Source of the DNA: CF-161 sp035259145
GTDB taxonomy: Bacteria > Chloroflexota > Dormibacteria > Dormibacterales > Dormibacteraceae
NCBI GenBank assembly: GCA_035259145.1
Contig: DATFWQ010000074.1
Location: 1-20,333, forward strand
Length of the DNA stretch: 20,333 nt
Direction of reading: 5' to 3'
In this document: one piece after another, positions 7,458-14,921 of the stretch
Layout of the letters: each line of letters opens with the position of its first letter
Numbering within the stretch: the stretch's first letter is position 1
Notes under the pieces: model-generated
The model's input: the letters and a program-made list of their open reading frames with translations, nothing else
Told to the model about the DNA's origin: nothing
Databases searched by the model: none
Position numbers and translations under genes: made by a program

Positions 7458-8528
7458 TCAGCGATGTTCGGTGAGCACGGCAGCCACGAGCTCGCGGCGG
7501 CTGCGGACGCCGAACTTATCGAAGGCCGCGGTCAGGTGCTCCTGGACCGTGTCGGCTGAAATATGCAGTTCCCGGACGATCTGACGCGTGGAGTGCCCCC
7601 TGATGACCAGGGCGACGACACGGGATTGCGCGTTGGTGAGACCGTGGGCGCTGAGCAGGAGAGAGCTGAGCTGCGTGACCGGAGCGGGTTCGATGATGAC
7701 GCCAATCTGCGGCGCGGACGGGCCGTGCAACCGGGAGGCGTGGAGCGAGAGCCACCGTCCCGAGCGGCTTCGAAGCCGGACGGTGGCCGGCGGCTGCGGC
7801 CGGGCAGGTCCCTCTTCCAGCCGGGCCAGCCGGGCGGCCGCGGCGTAGACGGCCACGGGCAGCTCGCTTCTGCTTGGCCAGGCTGCCTCGTCGATCTCCG
7901 CGAGCCATGCCTCGGCTTCTGGGTTCATTGAGATGACGGCCAGGTCCCCATCAAGCACGATGATGCCGGGAGCTCCGGTCCCCGCTGTATCTGCTGTGGC
8001 CGGCCCAATGGTGATGGCCCGCCGCAGGCCCTCGGCCACGTGCGGGGAGATGCGCCGGATCAGGCCGACCTCCGGGCCGTCGAAGCCGTGCGACGCGTTT
8101 TCCCGGTGCAGGCACAGCACGCCCCAGCACTGCTTGTTGGCGACGAGGGCGGCGCGAAGCTCGTCGCCAAGGCCGAGCGGACCCATGATCTCCCGGTAGC
8201 GAGCGCTGGCGGGCCGGTGACCGCGGGTGGCGCGGTCGAGCGAGCCGACTGGATCGGCGGACTCCGCCAGCGCGGCAAACTTATTGACGTCTTCGCGGCC
8301 GAACTCGTTGTCCAGGAAGAGCGGCGTTGCGGTAGCCAGCGGCTCGTCGGCGGCTGCCGAGGTGAACAGCAAAGTCATGGGGTCCACCGTCGCGAAGAAC
8401 GCGGCATCTACCGGCAGAATCCGGCGTAGCCGGCGCAGCACCTCCTCGCGCAGCCGAGAGGCGTCCAGCCCGGCATGGCAACGGCTGATGAGGGCGGTGG
8501 CCCGGCGGTCCATGGCCGCCTGTGACAT
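7458..8528 (-). CDS. LuxR-family transcriptional regulator with GAF/PAS-like sensory part
   Basis: From the ATG at 8528 the product is 356 residues; the frame is open to a GTG at 8591 (377 residues), and a further ATG lies at 8513. Neither has a strong Shine-Dalgarno. The C-terminal 65 residues are a LuxR helix-turn-helix: LTNAQSRVVALVIRGHSTRQ, then IVRELHISADTVQEHL and FGVRSRREL, in the canonical order. The first 170 residues look like a GAF-type small-molecule domain (LPVDAAFFATVDP, then GVLCLHRE). A PAS-like stretch follows (GIIVLDGDLAVISMNPEAEA). No receiver aspartate pattern is seen, so it probably senses a ligand directly rather than being phosphorylated. It follows the SnoaL-like gene on the same strand with a 130-bp gap. 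The target is unknown. Confidence 0.82.
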   Translation of the reverse strand: MSQAAMDRRATALISRCHAGLDASRLREEVLRRLRRILPVDAAFFATVDPMTLLFTSAAADEPLATATPLFLDNEFGREDVNKFAALAESADPVGSLDRATRGHRPASARYREIMGPLGLGDELRAALVANKQCWGVLCLHRENASHGFDGPEVGLIRRISPHVAEGLRRAITIGPATADTAGTGAPGIIVLDGDLAVISMNPEAEAWLAEIDEAAWPSRSELPVAVYAAAARLARLEEGPARPQPPATVRLRSRSGRWLSLHASRLHGPSAPQIGVIIEPAPVTQLSSLLLSAHGLTNAQSRVVALVIRGHSTRQIVRELHISADTVQEHLTAAFDKFGVRSRRELVAAVLTEHR

Positions 8529-8658
8529 GTAACGACGATACTCCGGAACAAGGCAAGTGACGGAGCGTGGCGCCGTCCGCAGCGCCCGCACCGATGATGC
8601 GTTCGCCCGGGCACCAGGTCATCAGAGGCGCCCAGGCGAACAGCATCCATTCATCCGG

Positions 8659-9081
8659 TCAGGGTATGTGCACCAGCCCGAGCTGACGCAGGAGGCCGAG
8701 TTCGTCGAGGCGCCCCCAGCGCTCCACGATGCGGCCGTCGCGGACGCGCCAGACGTTGATCCCGGGAAGGCTGACGGTACGGCCCGAAGCAGGCACGCCG
8801 AAGATCTCACCCTGCTGCGTACCGCTCGCTGTGAAATGCTCCACGACCAGCTCACCCTCGCCGACGAGGATGCTCATGTCGCTGTGCCAGTCAGGGAATG
8901 CGGCGCGGAACATGGCTCCGGCCTGTCGCATTCCTTCGCGGTCGGCCGTTACTCCGAGCGGTGGGTCATGGTTGACGAATTCCCTGGCGAGGTATTCGTC
9001 GACGGCGCCAAGGTCACCCTTGGTGAACAGGGCGTCGATGAACGAGGTGACGGTGTTCTTGTTCTGGTCGATAGTGTCCAT
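8659..9081 (-). CDS. SnoaL-like / ester cyclase family protein
   Basis: This is a 140-residue protein with the SnoaL-like (NTF2-fold) pattern: an N-terminal helix followed by a GDLGAVDEYLAREFVNHDP block, RAAFPDWH, a strand pair around VVEHFTASGTQQGEIFGVPA, and a C-terminal RVRDGRIVERWGRLDELGLL. The closest recalled group is the ester-cyclase/polyketide-cyclase-like SnoaL family, most of whose bacterial members have unknown substrates. The open frame extends upstream to 9288, but only residues from MDTIDQNKN onward look like protein, so the ATG at 9081 is chosen. No good ribosome-binding site precedes it. The LuxR-type regulator lies downstream on the same strand. Confidence 0.8.
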   Translation of the reverse strand: MDTIDQNKNTVTSFIDALFTKGDLGAVDEYLAREFVNHDPPLGVTADREGMRQAGAMFRAAFPDWHSDMSILVGEGELVVEHFTASGTQQGEIFGVPASGRTVSLPGINVWRVRDGRIVERWGRLDELGLLRQLGLVHIP

Positions 9082-9514
9082 GACAGCAGTCTGCGGGGCG
9101 CGGTGAGCTCGGGGTACCCCAACAACTTGGGGTTTCTGGCCTTGCTGTGCAGAATCGCACGCGAGTGACCGCGTCCCTGGGCCGGGTCCAATAGGCGGAG
9201 CCTTGCCTGGGTAGACGGCAGCTGGACGCGGGCCTTGGCCACAAGCACCCCGACGGGGGCAGTGTCCCTGAAGCTTCGACTGCAACATCGTTCACCTGAA
9301 TGATTTTGAAGTCGCATGTTTGAATCGTTCGCCTGGCGGATTCCGCCTGGCCAAGCGCCGCCATAGGGTGGACCCATGTCAGCAAGCCATTTCGAGTCTG
9401 GCTGTTCTGAACACCAGATCGGGTTGGCAGGCGAGTCTGCCGCCTGAACAAGCGACTCGACGGACACAGATCCGAGTGAATCACCCAAGAATCAATTGCT
9501 GAAGGAGACGGATC
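9082..9514. other. 433-bp gene-free divergent region
   Basis: The region separates the minus-strand SnoaL-like gene from the plus-strand membrane protein. I see no credible coding frame. Two small hairpins can be drawn: GGCGG/CCGCC at 9335-9347 and CAGGCG/CGCCTG at 9428-9446 with a seven-base loop. It presumably carries two divergent promoters, but none could be read confidently. Confidence 0.4.
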
Positions 9515-10288
9515 ATGTCGCCGGACAGAGATGCAATCGCTCTCGATGAACCCAAACACCGCGCCGGGGCGGAGCCGGCGTACGCCGCGGCCAGGGTAGC
9601 TGGGCCGTTGGTGACGGCTGTCTTTCCTCTGATCGTAGCCGCCATCGCCGTCGGCGTTTGGCAGACTCTTGCGATGGCTCTTGGACTCGGGCGGGACGGG
9701 GTCACGATAGAACTCGAGATAACCATTCCTCTCGTGGTTCTCCTTCTGGTGATCCCGTTTCTCGACCGCGCCGGCGTATACCGGAGCCCGCTAGCGATCT
9801 CGGTGGGGATCGTGATCGTGCCCACACTCGCGCTCTTTCTTCTTTCGCGGCTGTCATCGTTGCCATCTCTGCTGCACGTCGCTCCAGCGAGTTGGCTAAT
9901 CGGCTTGCAGGTGTTTCGCGTGGCCGGTGGTGCTGCCTGGTTGGTCGCGCTCCTCAGTCGTGAGCTGAGGAAACCGCAGTTCAGTGTTGAGGCGGGGATC
10001 CTTGACGTCTTGGTTGGCCTGACTGCCGTGCCCACTGCTTTATTGGTGGCTCGCGGCTCTCCCTATGCAACCGGCATTGGAATCGTATGGAATGCGGTCG
10101 GCCTTTTCGACTTCCTCCTGGCTATTGGCTTGGCCCGGATTCCAGGCGGCGGCCCCGGGCACATGCTGATTACCAGAACTCCAGCACTCTTGGCGCTGCG
10201 CCCGGCTGTGCTTGGAATCGTGGCCCTCGGTGTTCCGTTGGCCATCATCTTGCACGTCCTTTCCCTCTGGCAACTGGTCGCACATTGA
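9515..10288 (+). CDS. Unassigned multi-pass membrane protein (about seven helices)
   Basis: This 257-residue protein has an unstructured, charged N-terminus (1-25) and then about seven hydrophobic segments, at roughly 28-50, 66-84, 93-112, 125-147, 159-180, 187-209 and 225-254. No family motif is recognised. The loop at 210-220 (PGGGPGHMLITRTP) and the Arg-rich turn between helices 4 and 5 (SRELRKPQFS) are the only distinctive soluble parts. The ATG at 9515 is supported by AAGGAG at 9502-9507, seven bases upstream. It is flanked by a long empty region and by the convergent RidA-like gene (164-bp gap), so it appears to be a single-gene unit. Function unknown; it could be an integral membrane sensor or a small transporter. 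Confidence 0.78.
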   Translation: MSPDRDAIALDEPKHRAGAEPAYAAARVAGPLVTAVFPLIVAAIAVGVWQTLAMALGLGRDGVTIELEITIPLVVLLLVIPFLDRAGVYRSPLAISVGIVIVPTLALFLLSRLSSLPSLLHVAPASWLIGLQVFRVAGGAAWLVALLSRELRKPQFSVEAGILDVLVGLTAVPTALLVARGSPYATGIGIVWNAVGLFDFLLAIGLARIPGGGPGHMLITRTPALLALRPAVLGIVALGVPLAIILHVLSLWQLVAH

Positions 10289-10452
10289 GGTAGGGACGAA
10301 CCCAGCCCAATGGGCGACGAACGGGCGCCTCTCGAATCGCGAGAATGCCGGTTGTCGACGCCAACGTTCCGAGAAGCAGTGGACGCCGATTCCCTACCTA
10401 CTGGAAGGAGGGCGCCCGGTGGTCGAGGGGCGGGCGACTGTGGCCGTCCGGG

Positions 10453-10824
10453 TTAATCTCCCACCCAGCCAGTCGCCGTCAGATGAAACACAACGCCGGG
10501 CGCTGCAAGCTCGCGAACGCCGAGGATCGACCGGTTCGGCCACGGTGACGCGAAGAACCGCTCCCACACTCTGTTCAGCAGCGGCCGGTCGATGTCACAC
10601 GTGAAATACGTGACCACCTGCATGATGTCGGCCAGGGATCCGCCGGCCGCTTCGACGGCGCGCTGGAGATTGGCAAACGTAAGGTCGATCTGCTTCTCGA
10701 GCTCGCCGGTTTCGAAGCTCCCGTCGGGCCGCACCGGCATCTGCGCGGTGACGAACAGGGGCCCACGACGAACCGCCCACGAAATCGGCCACACCTCCGG
10801 CAAGCCGGTGGGGACGATCGTCAT
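10453..10824 (-). CDS. RidA/YjgF-like protein with altered active site
   Basis: This 123-residue member of the RidA/YER057c/UK114 family has typical blocks: IVPTGLPE at the start, FVTAQMPVRPDGS, QIDLTFANLQRAVEAAGGSL, and the NRSILGVRELAAPG signature. Canonical RidA trimers hydrolyse reactive enamine/imine intermediates from PLP-dependent amino-acid breakdown. The arginine equivalent to E. coli Arg105 is present (NRS). Counting from it, the position of Glu120 is a Phe (VVFHL), so standard imine deaminase activity is doubtful and another Rid subfamily is likely. The ATG at 10824 lacks a clear Shine-Dalgarno and sits inside an 11-bp inverted repeat. It is downstream of the prolyl oligopeptidase on the same strand, 88 bp away, and may be its last operon gene. 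Confidence 0.85.
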   Translation of the reverse strand: MTIVPTGLPEVWPISWAVRRGPLFVTAQMPVRPDGSFETGELEKQIDLTFANLQRAVEAAGGSLADIMQVVTYFTCDIDRPLLNRVWERFFASPWPNRSILGVRELAAPGVVFHLTATGWVGD

Positions 10825-10870
10825 GGTCGAGAGACGCTACCGCGAGCGCCGCCGGCCACCTCGACCATGA
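10821..10870 (-). other. 11-bp inverted repeat over the RidA-like start codon
   Basis: TCATGGTCGAG (10821-10831) and CTCGACCATGA (10860-10870) are perfect reverse complements separated by 28 bases. In a transcript running from the oligopeptidase into the RidA-like gene, the stem would enclose the AUG at 10822-10824. It could be a translation-control hairpin or an attenuator between the two genes. No T-run follows, so a classical intrinsic terminator is not supported. Confidence 0.5.
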
Positions 10871-10912
10871 CCATGACCTGGCCAACGTAGGCGGGTGACG
10901 AACGCACCGGTC

Positions 10913-12985
10913 TCAATGGCGCCCATGATCGCGGACCAACCCGGCGGGCTCCAGGCCCAGGTGGTCGAAGACGAATCCCATCCACTCGGCCAGCCACTCG
11001 CTCTGGCGGCGAACCGTGAGCCCCGTCCCGTGCCCCATGGCCGGGTAGACACGCAGCCGGATCGGATTGTCAGAGCTGGTGGCATCACGCGCCCGCGCCA
11101 CCCACTTGCGCGCATGCCAGACCGGGCAGCGGATGTCGGATTCACCACTGCACACCAGCACGGCCGGGTACGGCGACCCTTCGCGGACGTCGTGGTATGG
11201 GGACCAGGACAGCAGATACGGGCCTTGCTCCGGATCCTCCGGGTTGCCGTACTCGACCTGGGAGACCTTCCCTGTCCATGGCTCCATGCCGTCGCGGTCG
11301 ACCCGGATCAGGTCGGATAGCGGAACCATCGAGACCGCGCAAGCCCAGAGGTCAGGTCGCTGGTTGACCGCGGCCAGAGCCAGCACCCCTCCGTTGCTGG
11401 CCCCTTCGAATGCGATCTTGCCTGGTTCGGTGAGGCCCTCCGCGACAAGCAACTCGGCACCGGCGAACAGGTCCTCGAAGGTGTGCTTTTTGGTCAGCAG
11501 TCGGGCCGCGTGCCACCACTCGCGTCCATACTCCGTGCCGCCGCGGCAATGCGGCATTGCGAAGACACCGCCCGATTCCGCGAAGACCGCGAAGTGGGGA
11601 AAGTATCCTGGCAGCAGTGCATAACTGAAGCCACCGTAAGCATGGACGAAGGCAGGGTGTGCGCGAGAGACGTCGAGGTCTTGGCGGTGCACGATCTCGA
11701 CCGGTATCCGGGTGCCGTCCCTGGAGGTCGCCCACCCCAGCCTCGCAGCCAGGTTCGGGTGCTCGATGGCAGGGCGGGTCAGCTGCTCCAGGCGCCTCGA
11801 GGCAATCTCGTAGCGGTATGCGGCCGGTGAGACGGTCAAGGAATGGTAGAGGAAGGTGATCTCACGCTGGCCTGCAAAGAACATGAGCCCGTTGCTGCTC
11901 GCGCGCGGATCGACGCTGACCACGCCCTCGCCCGGCAGAGGGACCTGTCCTTCGGGTGAGCCGTCGAGCCCGGTGAGCCGGAGGCGCGCACGCGCATCGA
12001 CCGTTTCGCCGAGCACGATTCGCTCTCCCACGATCGCGATCTGCAGCAGCACAGCCTCGCTCTCAGGGATCAGTTCGCGCCAGGTGGAGCGGTCATCCAC
12101 GGTGGCGAGCGGAATCGCTACCACGCGGCCGCGAGGCGAACCGTCTGTGGTGGCGCAGATCAGCTCATCGCCAGCGAACTCGCCCCGATAGAAGCCCGGG
12201 CCGGCGGGTAGGAACGTCTTCCACTCGCCGTCCACCAGATTCTTCAAGTAGGCGGGCCGGCCCTCACGGCCGATGTAAACGGCGACCCAGCGACCGTCCG
12301 GCGAAACCTGGGGCGCCAGCAATACGTCGTCGTTGGCCAGCGGCTCCGGCTCGGCCGGCTCAGAGGCGCCGGCCCGGTGGAAGTAGCAGAGTGCCGCAGC
12401 CCGCTCGGGGCCGGCGTAGCCCGAATAGTAGAAGCCGCTCGAGTCGGGAAGCCAGGACACAGTCGAGCCGAACGTGTTGGGGATCCGCTCCGGCAGCAGG
12501 GCTCCATCCGCCGTCCGCACGACGTGGAGCACGCTCTGCTCGCTGCCCGCTGCCGACAGGCCGAACGCGACCAGGCTCCCATCGCATGATGGCCAGTACC
12601 AGTCGAGGGTCGGCGGGCTCGCCGGGTCGACGGCGGCCGGGTCGACGAGCACCCGGCCCGGGCCGGTCGGGCTGGCTGCGACCACCAGCCTGGTTGGTGC
12701 CTCGGCATCCGGCGCCTCCATTCGGAACCAGTAGTCGCCGTGGTGGCGAGGTGCCCAGACCCGCATCGCCGCGGCTCCGCGCTCCATGGCATCGCGAAGA
12801 CCACCGAAGAAGCGCAGCGAGTGCAGGTACGCGACGGTGTCCGCGTCCTCGCGCCGCTGCCACGCCAGGACTTCGGCGGTGTCGTCCTCCAACCATCGGT
12901 ACGGGTCGGTGAAACGGATACTGCCAATCTCGTACGAAACGTCGTCGCGGCGCAGCTCGGAGGCCGCCAGAGGGTTACTTGCCAT
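10913..12985 (-). CDS. Prolyl oligopeptidase family serine peptidase (S9A-like)
   Basis: This is a 690-residue S9 peptidase. The N-terminal DPYRWLEDD motif (about 28-36) and the following helix are typical of prolyl oligopeptidase. A beta-propeller region fills roughly 70-400, and the C-terminal third is the alpha/beta hydrolase domain. The catalytic triad is visible: Ser530 in GASNGG, Asp617 in GESDIRCPVWHARKW, and His652 in MGHGTG. Length agrees with the family (about 700). Such enzymes cut short peptides after proline in the cytoplasm or periplasm; no signal peptide is seen, so it is probably cytoplasmic. The ATG overlaps the stop of SBP3 by 11 bp, which implies translational coupling of peptide capture with cleavage. 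Specificity for proline is inferred; some S9A members prefer basic residues (oligopeptidase B-like). Confidence 0.93.
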   Translation of the reverse strand: MASNPLAASELRRDDVSYEIGSIRFTDPYRWLEDDTAEVLAWQRREDADTVAYLHSLRFFGGLRDAMERGAAAMRVWAPRHHGDYWFRMEAPDAEAPTRLVVAASPTGPGRVLVDPAAVDPASPPTLDWYWPSCDGSLVAFGLSAAGSEQSVLHVVRTADGALLPERIPNTFGSTVSWLPDSSGFYYSGYAGPERAAALCYFHRAGASEPAEPEPLANDDVLLAPQVSPDGRWVAVYIGREGRPAYLKNLVDGEWKTFLPAGPGFYRGEFAGDELICATTDGSPRGRVVAIPLATVDDRSTWRELIPESEAVLLQIAIVGERIVLGETVDARARLRLTGLDGSPEGQVPLPGEGVVSVDPRASSNGLMFFAGQREITFLYHSLTVSPAAYRYEIASRRLEQLTRPAIEHPNLAARLGWATSRDGTRIPVEIVHRQDLDVSRAHPAFVHAYGGFSYALLPGYFPHFAVFAESGGVFAMPHCRGGTEYGREWWHAARLLTKKHTFEDLFAGAELLVAEGLTEPGKIAFEGASNGGVLALAAVNQRPDLWACAVSMVPLSDLIRVDRDGMEPWTGKVSQVEYGNPEDPEQGPYLLSWSPYHDVREGSPYPAVLVCSGESDIRCPVWHARKWVARARDATSSDNPIRLRVYPAMGHGTGLTVRRQSEWLAEWMGFVFDHLGLEPAGLVRDHGRH

Positions 12986-14693
12986 CGTCGACCCACATGT
13001 TCTTGTTTATCGGCCGCCCCGCGGGCCCGAACTCGGTGCCCTGTACGCGCTTGTTGTAGCCGAAAATGCCCTTGGGCACGAGCAGCTCCACGAAGGGCTG
13101 GTCCTCCTGGAGGACGTTCTGGATCTTGACATAGATGTCCTTGCGTTTCTTCTGGTCGAGGGTACTGACGCCATCGTTGAACAGGGTGTCAAGCTCAGGA
13201 TTCTTGTAATCGGCTCCGTTGAGTCCGCCGACGACCGTATTGCGTGAGTGGAACAGGATCGCCTCGTCCGGCTCGGCGACCGCGAGGTTGACCGAGATCA
13301 TCGATGTGTAGTGGTCGTGGTTGAACTCGAAGTTACGTACCAGGGTGGTGGTCTCGAGCGGCTTGGGAGTCAAGTCGACGCCCACCGCTTTCCACTGCTG
13401 CTGGATGATCTGGCCCATAGAGACACTCTCTTTAGATGCACTCGAGATGTCCATCTCGATCTTGAAAGGAACACCGTTCTTCTCGCGAATCCCGGTCGAT
13501 GAGTTCATCTTCCAGCCGGCGGCGTCGAGGAGCTGCCCAGCCTTGTTGGGATCATAGTTGTACACCGGCCTGGTGCCGGAGTTATAGCCCCAGCTGGTCG
13601 GCGACACCCAGCTGTTGGCGACGCTGGCATACCCGAACCACACCGCGTTAACCATCTGCTGCCGGTTCATGGCATACACCAGTGCCTGTCGTACTCCGCG
13701 GTCGAGGAAGAACTTCGATTGCGGCTTGTCGGGGTTCAGGTTGTACGCGTAGAAGTAGATGGTAGGGACCGTGAAGGCGTAGATGATCACGTTCGGAACG
13801 CCCTTGAAGCTGTCGACAAGCGATGGGCTGACCGACCCGATATCCACCTCACCGGTCTTGATGGCGTTCGACAGCTGCGTGGTGTCTGGAATCACACGCT
13901 GGACATATGTGTCCAGGTATGCCTTCTGGCCCCAGTAGGACTCGTTGCGTGCCAACGACAGCTGCTGTCCCTTGTCCCACTTCACCCATTTGTACTGGCC
14001 ACCAGTAATCGTCGGGTTGGTGTTGAAGTCGGCGGTGGCGATCTGCTTGCCGTTCATGCCCGCGAAGACCTTCTTCGGCATTATCCCGTACGCCCCGTGA
14101 TACACCAGGAAAGGCGCCCAAACCTGCTTCAGCTTGATCACCAGCGTGTGTGGGTCGACGGCGGTGATCGACTGCACGTAGGTCTCCAGCTCGCTCCGGC
14201 GCGGCGATGGAACGTCCTTGAACTGGGGGTCGAACATCAGATCGTATGTGAACTTGGCGTCTTCGGCGGTGATCGCAGACCCGTCGGAGAATGTCGCCTT
14301 CGGGTTGAGCTTGAAGGTGTAAGTGGTTCCGTCCGGGGACACTTCGGGCAGCTGCGCCAGCGACGGGATCAACGTGCCGTCCGGCTTGTAGAAGAGCAGC
14401 CCGTCGAAGAGCATCAGGTTTACTACGATGTTGCCCGTCAGTCCGGGCGCGATCGCCGTGTTCATGTTCGTGATGTCGTATGACTGCCCGTATATCACGT
14501 GCCCCCCTTTCTTGGGAGTGGCGCTCGTGGTCTGTCCCGTGGCCTGATTTGTGCCGCAGGCTTCGAGGAGTTCCAGCCCGCCGCCCATGAAGGCGGCGAA
14601 TGCGACACCCGCGCCCAGCCGGCGCACGAATTCGCGACGTGACCAGAGATCGAGGAAATCGTCGAACCGCTTGAGCTCATTTTGAGTCGGCAT
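12975..14693 (-). CDS. Tat-exported lipoprotein, ABC peptide-binding protein (family 5), SBP3
   Basis: This third family-5 binding protein has 572 residues. The start is the ATG at 14693 (MPTQNELKRF), with GGAGG six bases upstream, although the frame is open further upstream. A helical leader precedes the twin-arginine motif SRREFVRR (18-25), then lipobox LLEAC with Cys46. The mature chain shows NTAIAPG, SPDGTTYTFKLNPKATFSDG, VPSPRRSELETYVQSI, YGIMPKKVFAG, KWVKWDKGQQLSLARNESY and VRQALVYAMNRQ. It is closest in the window to SBP2. It heads the minus-strand unit SBP3-oligopeptidase-RidA-like, diverging from the serine hydrolase gene across 228 bp. The linked oligopeptidase supports oligopeptides as ligand. 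No permease is encoded nearby. Confidence 0.93.
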   Translation of the reverse strand: MPTQNELKRFDDFLDLWSRREFVRRLGAGVAFAAFMGGGLELLEACGTNQATGQTTSATPKKGGHVIYGQSYDITNMNTAIAPGLTGNIVVNLMLFDGLLFYKPDGTLIPSLAQLPEVSPDGTTYTFKLNPKATFSDGSAITAEDAKFTYDLMFDPQFKDVPSPRRSELETYVQSITAVDPHTLVIKLKQVWAPFLVYHGAYGIMPKKVFAGMNGKQIATADFNTNPTITGGQYKWVKWDKGQQLSLARNESYWGQKAYLDTYVQRVIPDTTQLSNAIKTGEVDIGSVSPSLVDSFKGVPNVIIYAFTVPTIYFYAYNLNPDKPQSKFFLDRGVRQALVYAMNRQQMVNAVWFGYASVANSWVSPTSWGYNSGTRPVYNYDPNKAGQLLDAAGWKMNSSTGIREKNGVPFKIEMDISSASKESVSMGQIIQQQWKAVGVDLTPKPLETTTLVRNFEFNHDHYTSMISVNLAVAEPDEAILFHSRNTVVGGLNGADYKNPELDTLFNDGVSTLDQKKRKDIYVKIQNVLQEDQPFVELLVPKGIFGYNKRVQGTEFGPAGRPINKNMWVDDGK

Positions 14694-14921
14694 CGAAATC
14701 CTCCCCAGGTGGTACTCGCTGACGTGGCGAGTGTGGACTCCGTCGGTTGGCGCCCGGCCGCGCTGGAGCGCAGATGCGACTGCTCGTCGACACACGGCGG
14801 TACGGCTTGCGGCTCGCACGACGGAGAGCGACCATGTCGGGACTCTATGCGTGCGGGTGTCCGTGCGAAACCGACTGGTGTCTAATCGGCGCGGCGCCTA
14901 GCCCGACTACGCTACTCACGA

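Noticed and set aside
8949..9559. Minus-strand frames reaching across 9082-9514 as an upstream gene or N-terminal extension of the SnoaL-like protein.
   Set aside because: The extra residues are Arg/Pro/Ser-rich without family similarity, and SnoaL homology starts at the methionine at 9081.
13719..14483. A 254-residue plus-strand frame antisense to SBP3.
   Set aside because: Entirely within a well-supported gene and composed of Val/Arg/Asp-rich mirror sequence typical of antisense frames in GC-rich DNA.
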